Positions 12,728 through 26,549 are shown, counted from the stretch's first letter. The stretch is 64,000 bases of DNA from Rostratula benghalensis (GCA_013399305.1 VXAI01000160.1:1432173-1496172); one strand, 5' to 3'. Notes: generated from the sequence alone by a model not told the origin. Made by a program: numbers and translations.

Positions 12728-15700
12728 ATAATGCCAATTTTTTTTATTTAATTCTTCCTACTAGGAAAAAAGAAGGTTAAAATGACTCTTAGAATAACTT
12801 TATCCCCAATACAGTATACATAATGTAGTTTGGTCCCAAATAGTCTGAAAACTGACTTTGTCAAATTTGTTCTTGCATACCCTAAAACATTAGTTCTGAA
12901 ATGAACTAAGGTCAGGAAGTCTGCAAGCTGAATATTAACTCCGAGGACACAGGGAGCTGAGATTCATATAATTGGAGAATATACTTAGAAGGCAGAGTCA
13001 TAGCATCACTCTAGGGAGGAGAAATTGAAAGTATCCTTGAACAGATCATAAATATCAGCACTTTAGGTATTCTTATCTAACGAAACATTAGTTAAATTCT
13101 TTACATGTAATTACTCCTTCCACAAACCTTGTTTAAAGAAGAAGAGTCCTTTTCTGAAATTAAGATGTTATTAATCTAACTAGTAATATAGACATTTTTG
13201 TTTTGTTTTAGCTGCCAGCTTAATTTGCTTTAGTTAGGATGAAGCAAATGGCAAGGGACATTAACATCTATCAATAAATAAATTAACTATTAAGAAATGT
13301 AGATCTAAACAAACACTTAGGCATCTTAATCAACACTTGGGAAGTATTTTGACATCTTTGTCCATAATAGCAACTTTAAAGACAAATGCTGCCTTATCCT
13401 GGAGGAAAAATTCACTGGGGGAGGGGGAGGCGAGGAATGGAAGGGGCAGAAGGGAAGAGGAGGATTAGGGCATGAAGTTTTATCATTTCACTGCTCTCTA
13501 ACAATGGATGTCATAGATTATGCATAGTTTCTGATTTATATTTAAAGGACTGTCTCTTAATTTTACTATGTTATATATACGTAAATATATGAATATACAC
13601 ATACATGTAGAAACTGTGTTTGAGAGCACAAATGAGTGTCCTAGTCACAAGACTACAGTGTCAAGCTCCCAGTTCAGTTTTCATTTTCTGTGCTTATAAA
13701 TCTTGAATCCACATCTGTCCCATGAGACTTCCAGCAGATTGGGTTGAAATCATCTCACTCTTCTTTGCCAAGAGCCTCATAGACAGTGGTCTCTTGCTGG
13801 GGAACACTTCTCAATTTGTAATAAAACAAAAAATATTCAGTCCTCTCTTGAAGTCAGCTCACAAACATCATATCACTAGGTAACAATTGGTCTTGATCAG
13901 GTTGATTTTTTATATTTAATTGTAATTACTATTTTTTATTAATTTTCATATGCACTTTTGTAGAAGCACTCATAAATGTATTTTAGTATTTCTAAATAAA
14001 TTATAAAGCAAGCAGTATTTTCTACCTATTCAAAAATTTATGAAGTTGTGGTAAATTTTTTCTAAAATTTTTTGTCCCTCCTCAGCAGAAAGTTAAAATA
14101 CTGCTGAATTAGCACTAGGGGTTTCTCAACAAGAATTTAAGCTGGAGTAAGCTTCCCCTTCCCTGCTATGCAATTATGGAGTCTGCTCTGGAGGTGAAAT
14201 GTATCTTGGGGGTTTTTTTCCTAAGTTTTTGAAAATGTCCCATGAATTTTCAGATTGGAGTCATATCCAAACATTTAAAATTTCATGGATAAAAATAATC
14301 TTGTAAGTATGGATTGCAGAGACTCCAGAAGCCAGAGGTAAATTTAAAAAATGTACTTAGTGTAATAGCAAAAAGTTAACCCAGGGAAATGAGTTCTCTC
14401 TTTTCTTCTGCAAATAATAATAAAGAAGATAGGCAAAATGAACTGAATACTGGAAATCTTACTTAAGTTTTTTGCACGTATTTTAGTTTCAATAAAAGAG
14501 ATGTGAGGGTTTTTTCATTTCACCTACCAATAGTCACATTATTTATGCTTTCTTTTTTTTGCAAGAGATGAGCTTATATCTCACATATCTGAGTTATTCT
14601 CCTGGTGACAAAATGGTTAGAAAGATTTTGGGGAGAGGAATCAGTATTTTTCTTCTGTGACTGACAGCATTTAGGAAATGACATAGTGGGTGTTTATTTT
14701 TGTACATAATAAGCCCAGTAAAGCTCTGTATATTATAGAGCTAAAATATATACATATGTATTCTATTTTTCTGTTTCTACAGGAAGTTAGAAGGCAGTTC
14801 TACTGTAGAGGTCAATTTATGGTAAGGCAAAAGAGATTATAGGTAAGAAAATAATCTCTAAACTGAATCAGTTCAAGCTTTTTAAAGATTCCAGCTTTTC
14901 CTCAGGTAATATGCCAAGACTTGTGACCATTTGATGAACAAACAGTTTAAAAGACTTATAAGACACCAACATGACTGACTCAGTATGTACGTTGGGACAG
15001 TAACAGGAGTGACCTTTCTCCTACAGATTTCTGGGTTACGTACTCCGGAAAATTCTGGCTCATTGTCTTTTTCCATCAGATAATGGATTCTTTTTAAAAG
15101 TATGAAGCCATTCAGGTTTTTACAGTATGAAAAACAAGAGGATTTTGTTTGGCTGTTTTAAAGAATGGTATTCTTCTTAAATTCAGTTGGACTTCATGCA
15201 AAGCAGAAAGAGACCTGGTTGAAAAAGAGCAAACTTTGTATAATAATGGAAATACCAGACAAAAAGCAAACAAACAAACAAAAAAAAAAACCCACCCCAA
15301 ACCAAATCTTCTATTTTCAAATGTCTAGCTAGATTTTGCAACAGAGCAAGAATTGTTATATTTTACAGGCTTCAAGGCTTACTAGGCCTCTGGTTTAAAT
15401 ATAAGAGGTTAACAGAGGCCAGATGAAGGGCCAGGCTGGGATTTACAAGAATTTCTACGTAAGTGAAAGACGAACTGCAGGATCATTTCGTGGCTGCTGT
15501 GGCAAAAACATTTGAATGTGAACCTATATGTTTCTCAACAGAAAGGCTATGATATCAAAGGAGTCAGTATCCTTTACCTCTGACCCCTCGTCATGCTTTA
15601 TCAAATGAAAATGCACATGGACATTCATCAGAATTAATCTGTACCAAGCAATCAGGGAATAACAGTCCACTAATGGTGGGTTGCCATTGTGTTTTTTACT

Positions 15701-16217
15701 GCATTAAGGCAACTTCATATATTCGAGTAAAATAAGTAAATGCTTTAACTCACAAGCTTTAATTGGGTTCTAATTCAATTTATGTAGGAAAAGAACAAAA
15801 GGCAGCAATTGTTGATGATAAATATAAGACTGAAAAGACTTAAGAAAAAATTAAGACAAAGTCCTACAGAGCTCTACATTATACCTTGTTCTAGGATTTG
15901 AACTTAGTTTGTCCTGACTTTACTCAGGAAGATAATATCTAGCTTCAGTCTGACTTTGAGTGAGCTCTATTGATGAATGGAAAAGGCTGTTTTTCACTGG
16001 AAAAGTGCCTGAAAACAATCTAAGACTAACTGAAAAAATAGAATAAAAAAAAGAAAAAGAAACAGAGTTATCTGAGAAGTTTCCCTATGTATTTTATTAC
16101 TCTGAAAAACACAGAAAATTAGGACTCAAGTTTTCAGAATGTATGGATTCTAATAAACTACTTTCTGAAAAAGAAAGTTTTCTGTGATATTTTTTCCAAT
16201 ATTCTTCATCTGTCTTT
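12728..16217. other. Unique AT-rich noncoding DNA
   Basis: No gene or repeat family is recognised. A purine-rich, G-rich patch lies at about 13417-13470, and an (AAAC)n/poly-A tract at 15266-15290. Open frames are at most 64 codons and carry no motif. Confidence 0.65.
15266..15290 (+). repeat. (AAAC)n and poly-A simple repeat
   Basis: Repeats of caaa are followed by a run of ten A bases. This is low-complexity sequence; no retroposed body is visible next to it. Confidence 0.8.
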
Positions 16218-16320
16218 TCATATTGTAAGCTCTAGGGGTAAGATGTGTGCATTCAATATATATTTGTAAAGCACTTGGCACTCTCTGTACTTAATGCAAA
16301 CACTAAAAGCCAACACAGTA
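16218..16320 (+). mobile_element. Ancient L2-like LINE 3' tail
   Basis: The order 'cttttcatattgtaagctct', then a short spacer, then 'ttgtaaagcacttggcac' resembles the conserved 3' tail of L2-type LINEs of amniotes (attgtaagctc ... gcacctagcaca). Only this tail is readable and no coding part remains. The call is from memory of the motif order; a profile search would settle it. Confidence 0.45.
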
Positions 16321-19300
16321 TAAAATAATATCTCTTCAGTTATATTAAATCAGAATCATTCACTTAGCTCCTCTCTGCTAAAGGGTACCAATTAAAGTGG
16401 CCTGTAAAAAATATCGTAATTTATTAAATGATGGGGATTTGATACCATCTAGACTAGTTTTACCCCAGTTAAATTTTTGTTTCATGGTATTGCACTCAGC
16501 ACTTCTTCATGTAACTGAAATTAGAATCAAGTTTGCACCAAAAAAAATGAAATATTGCAGGCAATTTTCTTCCTTGCTAATTCCTCATAATTTGCTATAA
16601 ACAAAGAACATCTCGCAATAGTGTCCTTTGCTGGCTCCAGCTAACCTGGGAATACATATACAGATATGCAGAATGTTTCCTTCTAACATTTTTTTCTTCT
16701 TATGTTACTGTTCAAAATATAAATAGTCTGAATAAATAAATAACTTGAATTAAATTAAAAACTACAGGGGAAAAAAAAGAAAGGGAAGAAAAAAAAAGAG
16801 TGATAGACTAGGGGAGTAGGGGAGATATTTTTCTACTTTCTTTCCAAGACCAGAAAAATTCTGTTGAGTTCCCTTCCAGGCTTGCAGCGAGTCTCACAGG
16901 CAAATATTCAGGTATGGTTTTGACAGCTTCTCAGAGGTCTTATTTTTAGAAAGAGTGAGTCACGCCCATCTTCTGAAAAAGCAAATTATTTTAAAACACT
17001 CTTGGTTGCTGAAAATCACTATTCTTCTTTAATATCTTAAGGGTGTATTAATTGCCTACAGTTAAAGATATATTAATTACCTACTGATAAACTCTTCTTT
17101 AAAATGTTGAGTTCCGATAGCAAGCACTTGAAGATAATTAAGAACTTGGGATAATTGAGAAATCTAGGGCACATCCACACACACTTCACATAAGGTTATT
17201 CAAACTAGTCCCAAAAGAGAGGATATGTGTATGCCACAGTGCTATGTCACACAGGTATACTAGTTCATATATAGGAAGCAGTATAGCTATGTGAATATGG
17301 TATTTGCACTGGGACTAATTAGGTCACTTCACTTTCATATTGTGATTGTTTTATTTTCAGATCCGGCTGGGTATCTTTTCACAGTTCAGTATTGTTCACT
17401 GTGGACATACCCTAAAAATTTCTGTTTATATTACTGCTGTTCCCTTACTTATTCACCCTGTGCACAGAATGAATTAGAATCCCATTTGAAAAATAGCACA
17501 CAGTTGTTCATAACCCCCCATATACCTCAGTATTCTCTATTTGGAGTTTCCAAACCTTAAATATTTGATTTTTGCCATCTGATTTTTGAAGAGAGAAGGA
17601 AACTGAAATGTATTTTTATATGTTTGTGACAACCTTCTATTCTGCGCTCTAACAAGTATTTGAACTACAACCTTCACAGCTGAGGCTGTTATTCCTTGTA
17701 GTAGGAGACAATTATTATCTCAGCAGGGAATAGACAAACTGATCATGTTTGATCATGGGGTTTGGAGGGACCTCAGCATAGGCTGACTTTCTTCAGCTTC
17801 CTATCATGGAAGTTTTTGGCCAGGTGTGAGGAAAGAATTATTTGGGTAATTTTGGTGCTAAGGAAGCGTGAAAGACTTTATATGCCTTTTGCTTTTAAGA
17901 GAACAAATTTTAGCATATTTTGCTCTGAATACAGATTTTTTTCTGGAAGAAAGGTAAATGTGGAAACAGAGTAGAAGACACATAGATGAGCTGTGACTGG
18001 CAGAAGACAGTATATAGCATTGTTATTAAACATAGGTGCTGCTGACCTCAGAAAGCCAACAAAAGTCTCTCCAAGTTTAAGTAGACTGGGAGCAATTTGG
18101 GGCAAGTTGCATGTTTTCTGATATGTTACTACACTACCTAAATGTTGTTGCTTACAGAACCTACTAACCACTGCAGCAACAAATATGACCAAAAAATAAT
18201 AATTAAAAAAAAAACTTAATACATTAGTAATAATACTACACAGGAGTATTGAAAAAAATATGTTCAGGTGAGGATTCAGGGGCATTGTGCAAGCTTTTTC
18301 CCTCCCTGTAATTAAGAATTTTGCCCCTCAAGAATTTTTTTTAAAGAAAAATAAAAGATAAAAATATTTTTTCATAAATATGCATTTCCTTTTTACAGAG
18401 TTAGCATGAAACACTGAATTTTTGTATCTCCCATGATTGAAGTATGAGTAATTGCACATATAATTGAACTGCCAGATATAATTTCTCTGATTAGGAATGT
18501 ACAGATTTCAGTTTGGTTTTCTAGCTTGAAACTGATCTAGCATCATAGATTTGTGGGTTAATATGATCTATTGAGATAGATTTCCATTGGTTTCTTCATA
18601 CAAAATAGAGTCAGGCAATTCACAAACACTTAATTCTATTAAAGATTAATTCCATTAAAATGTTGTCATGGTTCTGAAGTGATAAATGTGACAGCAATGA
18701 GCTCGATTCATGCCTACGATACACTGAATTTCACATGCCTCTTTGAGGGCAGATCTTTCAGATAGGGAAATTTTGTCTGGATGTGGGCTACTACCACACA
18801 AAATATACATGATTTCAGGAAACTGGAACCCATCTATTCAGCATTAAACGGTCAGGGTGTCTTAACTACACATTAAAGCTGTCAGCAAGCTAAAGATATG
18901 TTAAAAAAGACAGTAACAAAATCACTGCTTAATTTTTCCTGAACCTGCACCCACCTTTAGCAATTGTTTGCATCACAATCCACCTGTGCTTGCAATGCAG
19001 ACTTCATGACAATGGAATTTTGCTCGAAGTCATAATTTTCATCATTCCTGGACAGCTTATTTAGCCCATGTTTCACGAGACACAGCAGAGGAAAATCCAG
19101 GATGTTTGATACATCACTCACATCAACCCAGACCTCTTCAGGAGCAGCAAGAGAGGGTCAAAGGCATTTAGAAATAATAATAAAAAAAAATATCTAGGAA
19201 TGAGTTATCCAGTGCAACATGAGACAGTTATCTTTAGAATCTTAAACTCCAGAGGAGGAGAAGAAAAATAATTACATTAACAAAAATTCCCTTTGTAAAT

Positions 19301-19876
19301 CCTGCTTTGTAAAGGAGAAATCACAAAGCAAGAGAGTAGAGGGTCATGGGAGCTTTTAAATTAAAGCAAAAAAATGAAAAATAGCACCTCTGTCACAACA
19401 AACAGTAAAACTTTCCAGTACAGTTCAGGCCTACTTGAAAGGCTGTGAGAGATGTTACTGAAATTAGAAATATTGTTCATGCTGAATTGAGGTGCATTAA
19501 CATACAAGTTTTACTAGAAAGCATATATACTTCTGAGTACAACCATATAAGAAGCATATAAACTCTGAAAAGGATACTTGTAAGATAGGTTTAGTTAACC
19601 TAAACACTTCCAATCCATCAACTAAATGGTTCAAATATTTCCCATATGCTAACTGTAAATAAGAGAGGCAGGGTTCATAAATTCAGTATATTGCTTTGTT
19701 GTCTGTGAATTTTCCAATTGGAGCAATTATAGCTTTGCCATTTCTTTAATAAATCTTTTTATTAATTTTTGATGCATATAAATATACATAAGTCATAAAT
19801 ATGAACAAATAGTGCAAAAATAGAATAATACTGAAGAAAATGCAAATTACATTAGTTTATAACACCAACAATAATA
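16321..19876. other. Unique AT-rich noncoding DNA
   Basis: No gene is recognised. The longest open frame is 135 codons (17878-18285, minus); it is hydrophobic and rich in Phe, Leu and Ile, as AT-rich chance frames are. A local duplication of tattaatt(g/a)cctac occurs near 17045-17085. The stretch 18830-19100 has the look of unique, evenly complex sequence that could be conserved noncoding DNA, but nothing in a single genome can show that. Confidence 0.6.
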
Positions 19877-19990
19877 TGCATTTCTACAACACTTTCCATT
19901 CAGTTGTCTCTGAACGTCCTACAACTATTATGTATTTTCAAGACCTCTGTGAGAAGGGGAAGCATTAGTATCTACTTTTAAACTGGTTTC
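19877..19990 (+). mobile_element. Ancient amniote LINE/SINE 3' tail
   Basis: The segment matches, in order, the old amniote repeat tail of the type 'cacttt.cat..agg.tctc.aa...cctacaa', then 'cctctgtgag.aggggaag.attagtatc', then a t-rich stretch ending near aactgg. This tail is shared by several ancient LINE families (L3/X1-like) and AmnSINE-type SINEs, so the exact family is unclear. It is heavily diverged and has no open frame. Confidence 0.5.
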
Positions 19991-22185
19991 AAGTTTTTAA
20001 GTGCCTGCTAATTTCAGGTCCCTCTTGGGAGAAGGGGGTGGCTAAAGGAAGAACCAATAGGAAATCCCAAACAATCAATAATAAAAATGCCCTTTTTTCA
20101 GTCATTGGTTTACTTAAGGATTTCCTTGGACTTTGAGAGAAGAGGAGGATTTAGTCTTAAGTGTATGTCAGGAAAAGACTATAGTCCAGGACTCCTAATT
20201 TTCAGCCTGATTTTCCATACATCAATTCATCCTATCCTTGTTGTCTTGTTAGGGTTGGAATATCACTGCTCGGTAACAGTAGATCAAGTTGTGCTATTCC
20301 ACCTCCCAGCATGACACCTTACCCCTTGAGGACATCCACTGTTTGCAGTCTCAATCTCTCTGTGCTGTTTGCAGTAGAGCAAAGTTTCCAAGGAAACTCT
20401 TTCTGCAATAACTATCGAGGCACCTACATTCTGCCACCAAGAATGAGATATTGTCCTCCCGTTGTCTTTTCAGACTCTGTAGAAATTTACTGTCTTTTCT
20501 TATTTTAGGCTTTAACACCATGTTAAAAAGAATATGAATAACAAAACTATAATGTTCTCTTAATGTCTTGAAAGGGAATAGTCTGATACAACTTCCTCTT
20601 TATGCAAAATATTTGTCTGGAGAATAATGGTATTTTAAAATATCAATACAATTATCTCAACAGACACATTACCACAGAGACCTTTTTTCATTTCTTAAAA
20701 AAAGGGGAAAAAAAAAAACACAACAAAACCAAACAGAAGCAAAAAAAGGAAAATAGAAGGTATACCCTATTCAGAGAGCTGAATTTGTACCTGCTTGCTA
20801 TGTACTACATCAACAGACTTGACAGAAAATTGATCCAGGAGTTATTTCAAGACTATGTAACCCAAATCCGTATTACGATGTTGGGGAAATGTCCTGGTTT
20901 CAGGAAATTAAACGAACCTTAATCATTTCAATTCACCAGTCTCTTATGATTTGTTCATATGATTTCACTAGGTAGTTTGATATGTTGTTTAAGAATATTC
21001 TGTTAAATTAGTAATATTTACAATAATTTCTCTCCATCCCTGCAGGGATAATAGAACATTATAACAGTTTGCTCACAGAGAAAGCTCTCTACTTTCAGCT
21101 CCTTTTCTGTTAAATCTAAATATCAGCTTGCCTTTCTAGCAGCACTGACACATTTATTCAGTGTAGATCAAACAAAGGGGTGTAAAATGACAAGGAAAGA
21201 TTCAGGGAGACTGGTAATGCTAAAGAGGACACCAAAATCCCCAGAAAGAGGAGCTGGAGTAAGAAACCTCTGTACAGGATGTCTCACAACAGTTTGCCAG
21301 GATTGTGACATTTTTATAGATAATTTTGAGTTTTGTCCTGAGATATTGTACCTCTTTTGCAACATCCAGGAAACCTGGCAGCTCTGCAAGAAGGTAGAAT
21401 ACACTGTACAGACAGAGGTTCTTGTGTCGTCTTCTTTGCCCGCTCTCCTTTGCTTGGAAAAATCATACTAAACAGTATTACTTATAAGTCATAATCTTTC
21501 ACAAAATTTATTTTGGGGGAATGTTAATGGATCACACAAGATGTAAATAGCACAGAGGAGCCCCTTTCAATCCCCATACCTATATGCTCATGCATAAAAA
21601 CCATCTTGGCGTTGACTGATGATGGCTTCTAAATATGACAGATCACGAATATCTAGCTCATTTGTTTCCTTCTCTTTCATAGAAGATGTGATTATTGGCT
21701 ATGAAATTTACCTAAATAAAGATTGTGTGTGGAGCAGATTTTATGCCTTTAATTACAAAGAAGAGTTAGTTAACGTTGTTGCACCAGCCTTCCTCTCTGT
21801 TACAGGCTGATTCTACACAGTCCTTACAGAAAAAGGAGTGCCTATAAAATGGGAGTGAAACAAGCAAGGCAAACCTGGGAGGGGACCTGTTGTAAATGTT
21901 GTAGCCTAGGTGGGTCTCTGGAGGTTTCCTGGCAGGCTACTGAGCCTGGAGAGTCCTGCGTGTCTTGGGAGATCCTGATTATAAACCTCTCTTTTTAGCA
22001 AGTGAGTGGGTGGTTCATAATTTTGGGAGAAGAGGGCTCTGAACTGCCTTGCTTTCAGGCCTTCTGACTGCAGCGGTGGCAGGTCTGGCTTCAATTCTGA
22101 AAAGAGAGAGGGGTTTTTTGCCAAATTTTCTAACCCAAGTACCTGCATTGTTACATGCTTAGCGCTGACATGCAAATACTGACGC

Positions 22186-22201
22186 TCATACATATGTATG
22201 A
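22186..22201. repeat. 16-bp perfect palindrome
   Basis: TCATACATATGTATGA reads the same on both strands. It contains an E-box-type CATATG core and lies 9 bp after a POU octamer. A regulatory role is only inference. Confidence 0.8.
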
Positions 22202-22402
22202 ATATGTCAGTGTCGGTCTTCAGCCGTGGATAGCTGTATGCTTGACTGGCATGTGTGTTGCTGATTACTTGATTCTTGGATTCCAATGATTTTTTGAGAC
22301 AGCTGAAACCCCAATTTTTTGCATTTTGTTTATTTAGTGAAATACCAAAAAAAGAAGAGGAGGCGAAGGTTGATTTAAGTTTGGAGTTTTGTTTTTCAAG
22401 GG

Positions 22403-22418
22403 TTTTTTTTTTTTTTTT
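22403..22418 (+). repeat. Poly-T tract (16)
   Basis: A run of 16 T bases. It encodes the Lys run of the minus-strand 208-codon frame. Confidence 0.95.
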
Positions 22419-25400
22419 CCTTTGGCTTTGGTGTTTTCTCTTAAGCTGTGTTTCAGCTTGCAGCAAGTGGTTGGCCACCCCTACCCTTCTGGTTCCTTGC
22501 TTTCTTTTACACTCTTCCAGAACATGTTTCATGCCTTCCCTCTTTCTTGTTTAGACTAAATTAGCCAATGAACAACCTGACCCAGCTGCTTAGCTGTTCC
22601 CTGATCTGCATTTTACTTCTTAATGAGCTCAGAGTGACAAGCTATTTAGGCTGCTCGTTCCAGCATCAGCTCTGACTCCATCTGTAACTTTAGTGCCACT
22701 TCTTTGTCAGCAATGCCAATTACAAATGTGTGCCTTTCTAATTTACAGCACTCTAGTTATAACGCCCACGCTGTGCTCCGTGTGTTCTCTCTTTGCTTCT
22801 ACTGTTTGTAGTCACCTGAGCAGACCTTCAGATTGTCAGAGCAGAGGTCTGCTACATGGCTGGCGTTGATCAGCTATCTATAGCACCATATACAATTTGG
22901 CACTGCATAGATCATTTGCTCCCTTTCATCTGCCCTGAATTTGGAAAGCTCCATCGGTTCGTACGGGGTTCTACGAACCTGTCTGTGCATTGATCCTTCT
23001 GTGAACTGGCAATCCTGGAGCAAATGTGTTCCCTCACATATGATACTGCAATATGGGAAAAAGAATTACTTACTATGCATCTGTAGGGCTATATTATATT
23101 TTTCTTGGCCTCCCCCACGTTCATCTGCAGAAAAATCTTAAATATGTTCCTCTTTTGCCCGTGAGCAGTAACTAGGACTTGATCCATTTCTTTGTGTGTA
23201 TTGTTAAAAATGCAGAACATCCTGAAGTCTCTGCTCAGGCAAGTACAATTGCAGTAAGCATTCTCCATTTCCAGTGGCTTGTAATTCGGTCTACTGAGCA
23301 GCTGAAAATGAATCTGCTCTTTTCTGTTGCTTTTGCTGCTGCGTGTGCATCCTCTTTCGAACAGTTGGTCTTCTCAGGACTGAGACTTGTATCTACAAAG
23401 ATGTTTAAGGGGATTCTAAAGGAAGCAATCTGTTTGGCTCATTAGATTCTCAAAGAGACAGTTCCTCAGACTTAATGGCCGGTATATTTTAAATTAATTA
23501 AAAGAGATAACTACTTCACATTGTTCATAATCTACTTTTGGTTTTTCATTTTGTCATGATTCTGTTGCTGTTCCAACTGGTTGGATGTAGAAAGACCACT
23601 ATTATCTCTAGCCGTGCTGGACAATGCAAGAACAGTCTTAGACTGTGTGGTTTCATCGATGAGTGTTTTTTTCTTCTGCTAAATTTTTCTCGCCAGTTTT
23701 GACCATATCTTAGAAAATGCGAAATACCCTCAGTTTTTGTAAGCAGTGTGAGGAAAGAGGGAAATCCCAAGAAATGCTTCCGGTAGGATTTGGCTCATAT
23801 CTCTTAAGGCAGGACAACAGGCTTCTGAGAGTTACCAGGCCATTGGTAACTGGACGTTTCGTCAGATCCCATGTGGTGCTTTCTGCTGAAATGAGTGTGC
23901 ATCAGCCAAAGTATTCCTGAAATTATTAACCCCATGGACAGTGAAAGTAGAACTTTACTTGATGTGTAATTGGAAGAAGCAGTAGAGTGCAATATTTAGC
24001 ATCTATTTCTACATTATTCTTTTTTCGTCAGGAAAAAAAAAAAGAAAGAGTCTTGGGTTATAATTATTATTCAGGGAGTAAAATCGTTAAAAAGATGTGT
24101 GTTGCATTCATATAGGTAATGAAAAGAACCTGTAAACCAGAAATTCTTGTATTAGAAAGTTTAGATCACGAGCCTGTAGAGCTATCCATGTAGACTGCTG
24201 AGTTCAAACAGCCCCATTTGACAAGGCTGTATGTGGATTGATTTTGAACCATTTATGATCTCTTTCTAATAACTATTCTGGACATAACTCAGTTTTGCAG
24301 GAGAACAAAACAGCAATGGACAAGCTGCTCAGCATTTAGAGTTTCACAAACAGCTGATAACTAAACTAAGAAATTTGCATAGATTATTAAAAATGCTATC
24401 AAATTTTCAAATTTTATCAGAAATTCTACTCCAAATGCTTCGGCAAAGGGAAGGGATCTTTGGGAAAATGCATAAAAGCTGATTTATACAGCTAGCATAG
24501 TGCAGAACTGAACAACATATCTGGTTTATTATAATTAAACAAGGATAGAAACTGTAAGTGATGTTGATAACTAAACCTTTAATTTTTAGTACTGTAGGAT
24601 TCAGTTTGTTTATCTCTTTGTTGAAGATTCCTAACTGAAAGGCCAGGAAAGCTGTGAAAATTATGGTCATAATTTTAAAATAGAACCATAAGTATTGGTG
24701 TTTGTGCCTGAAGAAATTAGAATTACTTTTCTTGTCCTGTTTTGAGTTATTTTTTTTCTTCTGTTGTGAGTAGCTCAAGCTCATTTGAAAAGAAAGAATT
24801 ACAAATGTTCTAGTCTAATTTCCACATGAGAGGCTGTGTTGATGTCTGTAAGTGTCACAGTTAAATAACTTCTTTTAAATTAGTGTGGAATTCTACTTAT
24901 AAGATCCTCTCTTTACCTCAATCCTTTTTAAGTCTATTGTGAACAGGAGTGAAACCATTTTAGACAAATTATTTTAGATACAATAAGGAGATGTTATTCT
25001 GATCACAGAGTCTGTTTTCTACTACTGTCCTCCTCCTCTGCCTCTCCATTCTTTTTCTTAGGGAACACGCTAGGGGAAGTGCTGCAGGGACAAACGCAGA
25101 GGTGTACAGGTCGTGTTGTGGCCTGGCTATTCCTTAGCTGGTAGAAGAGCTACAGGGCATGATTACAAGATGGCACAATTTAGGGCAGCCCTGAGGCTCC
25201 TCTAAATTACACTGGGGCTGAACAGTCCTCAGAAGGCCCTGGGAACTGAGACTGTCTTTGTCACCTTCTTCCGTTCCTGCACTGAGACTACTTTAGGCAA
25301 TGAATGAAAGTTACTTTAGGCAAGTGAAAACTGGAGAGTTATGAATGTGTCATTTTTGAGCAGTAACTTTTAAGATGTATAGGATCAAGATTTCACCATT

Positions 25401-25559
25401 AATTTCCATTGATATAACACCAGCTGAAGAGCTACTCCGTCAAAATGGGTCATTCTTTCCCAGACTTTTTTTTTTTTTCTAGATATGTCCATTTTTCTTG
25501 TGAGATAAAATTAATAAATTAATACATTTAAGTCTAAAAATATGCATGACAATATTTTA

Positions 25560-25778
25560 GTTTAACTTCCTGTATTACATAGGTCATTGAATCTCATCCT
25601 GTAATTTCTGCATTGAGCCCTATAACTTGTGGTTGAACTAGAACATACCTTTAAAAAACCTATTCGATATTGATTTAAGGACTCCCACTGAAAGAGAATC
25701 TACCATGGACCTCAGTGATTTGTTCCAGTGTTTAATTACCCTCAGTGTTAATATTGTGCATTTTATTTTCAATACCTC
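25560..25778 (-). mobile_element. Ancient CR1-type LINE 3' fragment
   Basis: Plus-strand landmarks in order are 'acataggtcattgaatct', 'gcattgagccctataact', 'tgatttaaggactcccact' and 'agtgatttgttccagtgttt'. I recognise this as an old CR1-type repeat common in crocodilians, turtles and birds, lying on the minus strand. It is only the 3' region, with no coding part. Divergence and length suggest an insertion that predates modern birds. Confidence 0.7.
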
Positions 25779-26517
25779 TCTCTTTTAAACCAGCACAGTT
25801 TCAAAGGGCGAGGTAGGAGATTTTTTTACCGTACACGATTGAGAACTGCTCAGCACCAATCTCCTTGAAACAAAACACATTGTTACTCTCTTCTTGCTCC
25901 TTTCCAGAGGTAATGATACATCAACAACCTTATGAAGCTCCCTGAGTACTACAGACATACCTGCAAACAACAGGAGCTCAAGCATGACATAAAAACAGAC
26001 CCTCACCTCCTGGCGATTGCCAGAGAAAGAGGTACTTTTACAGGAGATGCAGAGGGTGAGGAGTTGTGTGCATCAGAGGGGCTAGGACTGAAGGTGCACT
26101 TACTCCCTGGCCTATAGGAGCCTCAAGGAGGTAGGGGTGAACTCCTTCCCCTGGGTGTGTGGCTGAAAGTACTGTGATTATGTTGGTCAGTTTGCAGCAT
26201 ATAACATTTTCCAGATTGGGATTTTTTCATAGCTTTCCATAGAAGTTAACATCGTGATGCAAGTGGCTGGAGAATATCAGCCTCTCCCCTCTAATTATAA
26301 GACATAAACTATTGCTAAAATGAAATAAAAATCTTTGCTTATTTGCAGGCTAACAGATGCTGCAAGAATAGCCAGTGGTTAAGAATTGGTTGCATCGCCT
26401 TCAGTGCAAGCTAAAGTCTTCTGTTCACAAATTAAACAGTACCGTTGGTGTACATTTTTCTCTTCTCTTCTCCTCTTCATCTCCAAATGTGCTTTAGTCC
26501 TAACCTAGAGGGACCAC

Positions 26518-26549
<32 letters not shown>

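Larger units (their letters stand above)
21906..22532 (-). other. Unexplained 208-codon open frame, probably not a gene
   Basis: This is the longest uninterrupted frame in the window. The predicted product starts Met-Lys-His-Val, is basic in its first 60 residues, and has a Lys run (about residues 39-43) encoded by a homopolymer of 16 A bases on this strand. There is no signal peptide, clear transmembrane segment, Cys/His array or family motif. I do not recognise it. No splice-supported neighbours or poly(A) signal were tied to it. The dependence on a homopolymer length and the lack of any similarity argue for a chance frame or a noncoding RNA. Its length in AT-rich DNA keeps it worth a check. 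Confidence 0.2.
19991..25559. other. Mostly unique noncoding DNA, with one long unexplained open frame
   Basis: No known gene is recognised. 20695-20755 is an A-rich low-complexity patch. 21850-22900 is somewhat GC-richer than its surroundings and contains a 208-codon minus-strand frame (21906-22532), a POU octamer ATGCAAAT (22170-22177), a 16-bp palindrome and a run of 16 T bases (22403-22418). Remaining open frames are short and without motifs, including a 125-codon minus frame at 24407-24784. Confidence 0.6.

Noticed and set aside
17878..18285. 135-codon minus frame, hydrophobic
   Set aside because: Phe/Leu/Ile-rich composition is what AT-rich chance frames give; no start context, motif or neighbour supports a membrane protein.
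18536..18590. CR1/L3 3' end (catcatagatttgtgggtt)
   Set aside because: Similarity stops after about 18 bases.
22276..22554. 92-codon plus frame with a Phe-rich segment
   Set aside because: It is the antisense of the 208-codon frame, and the Phe run is the poly-T tract.
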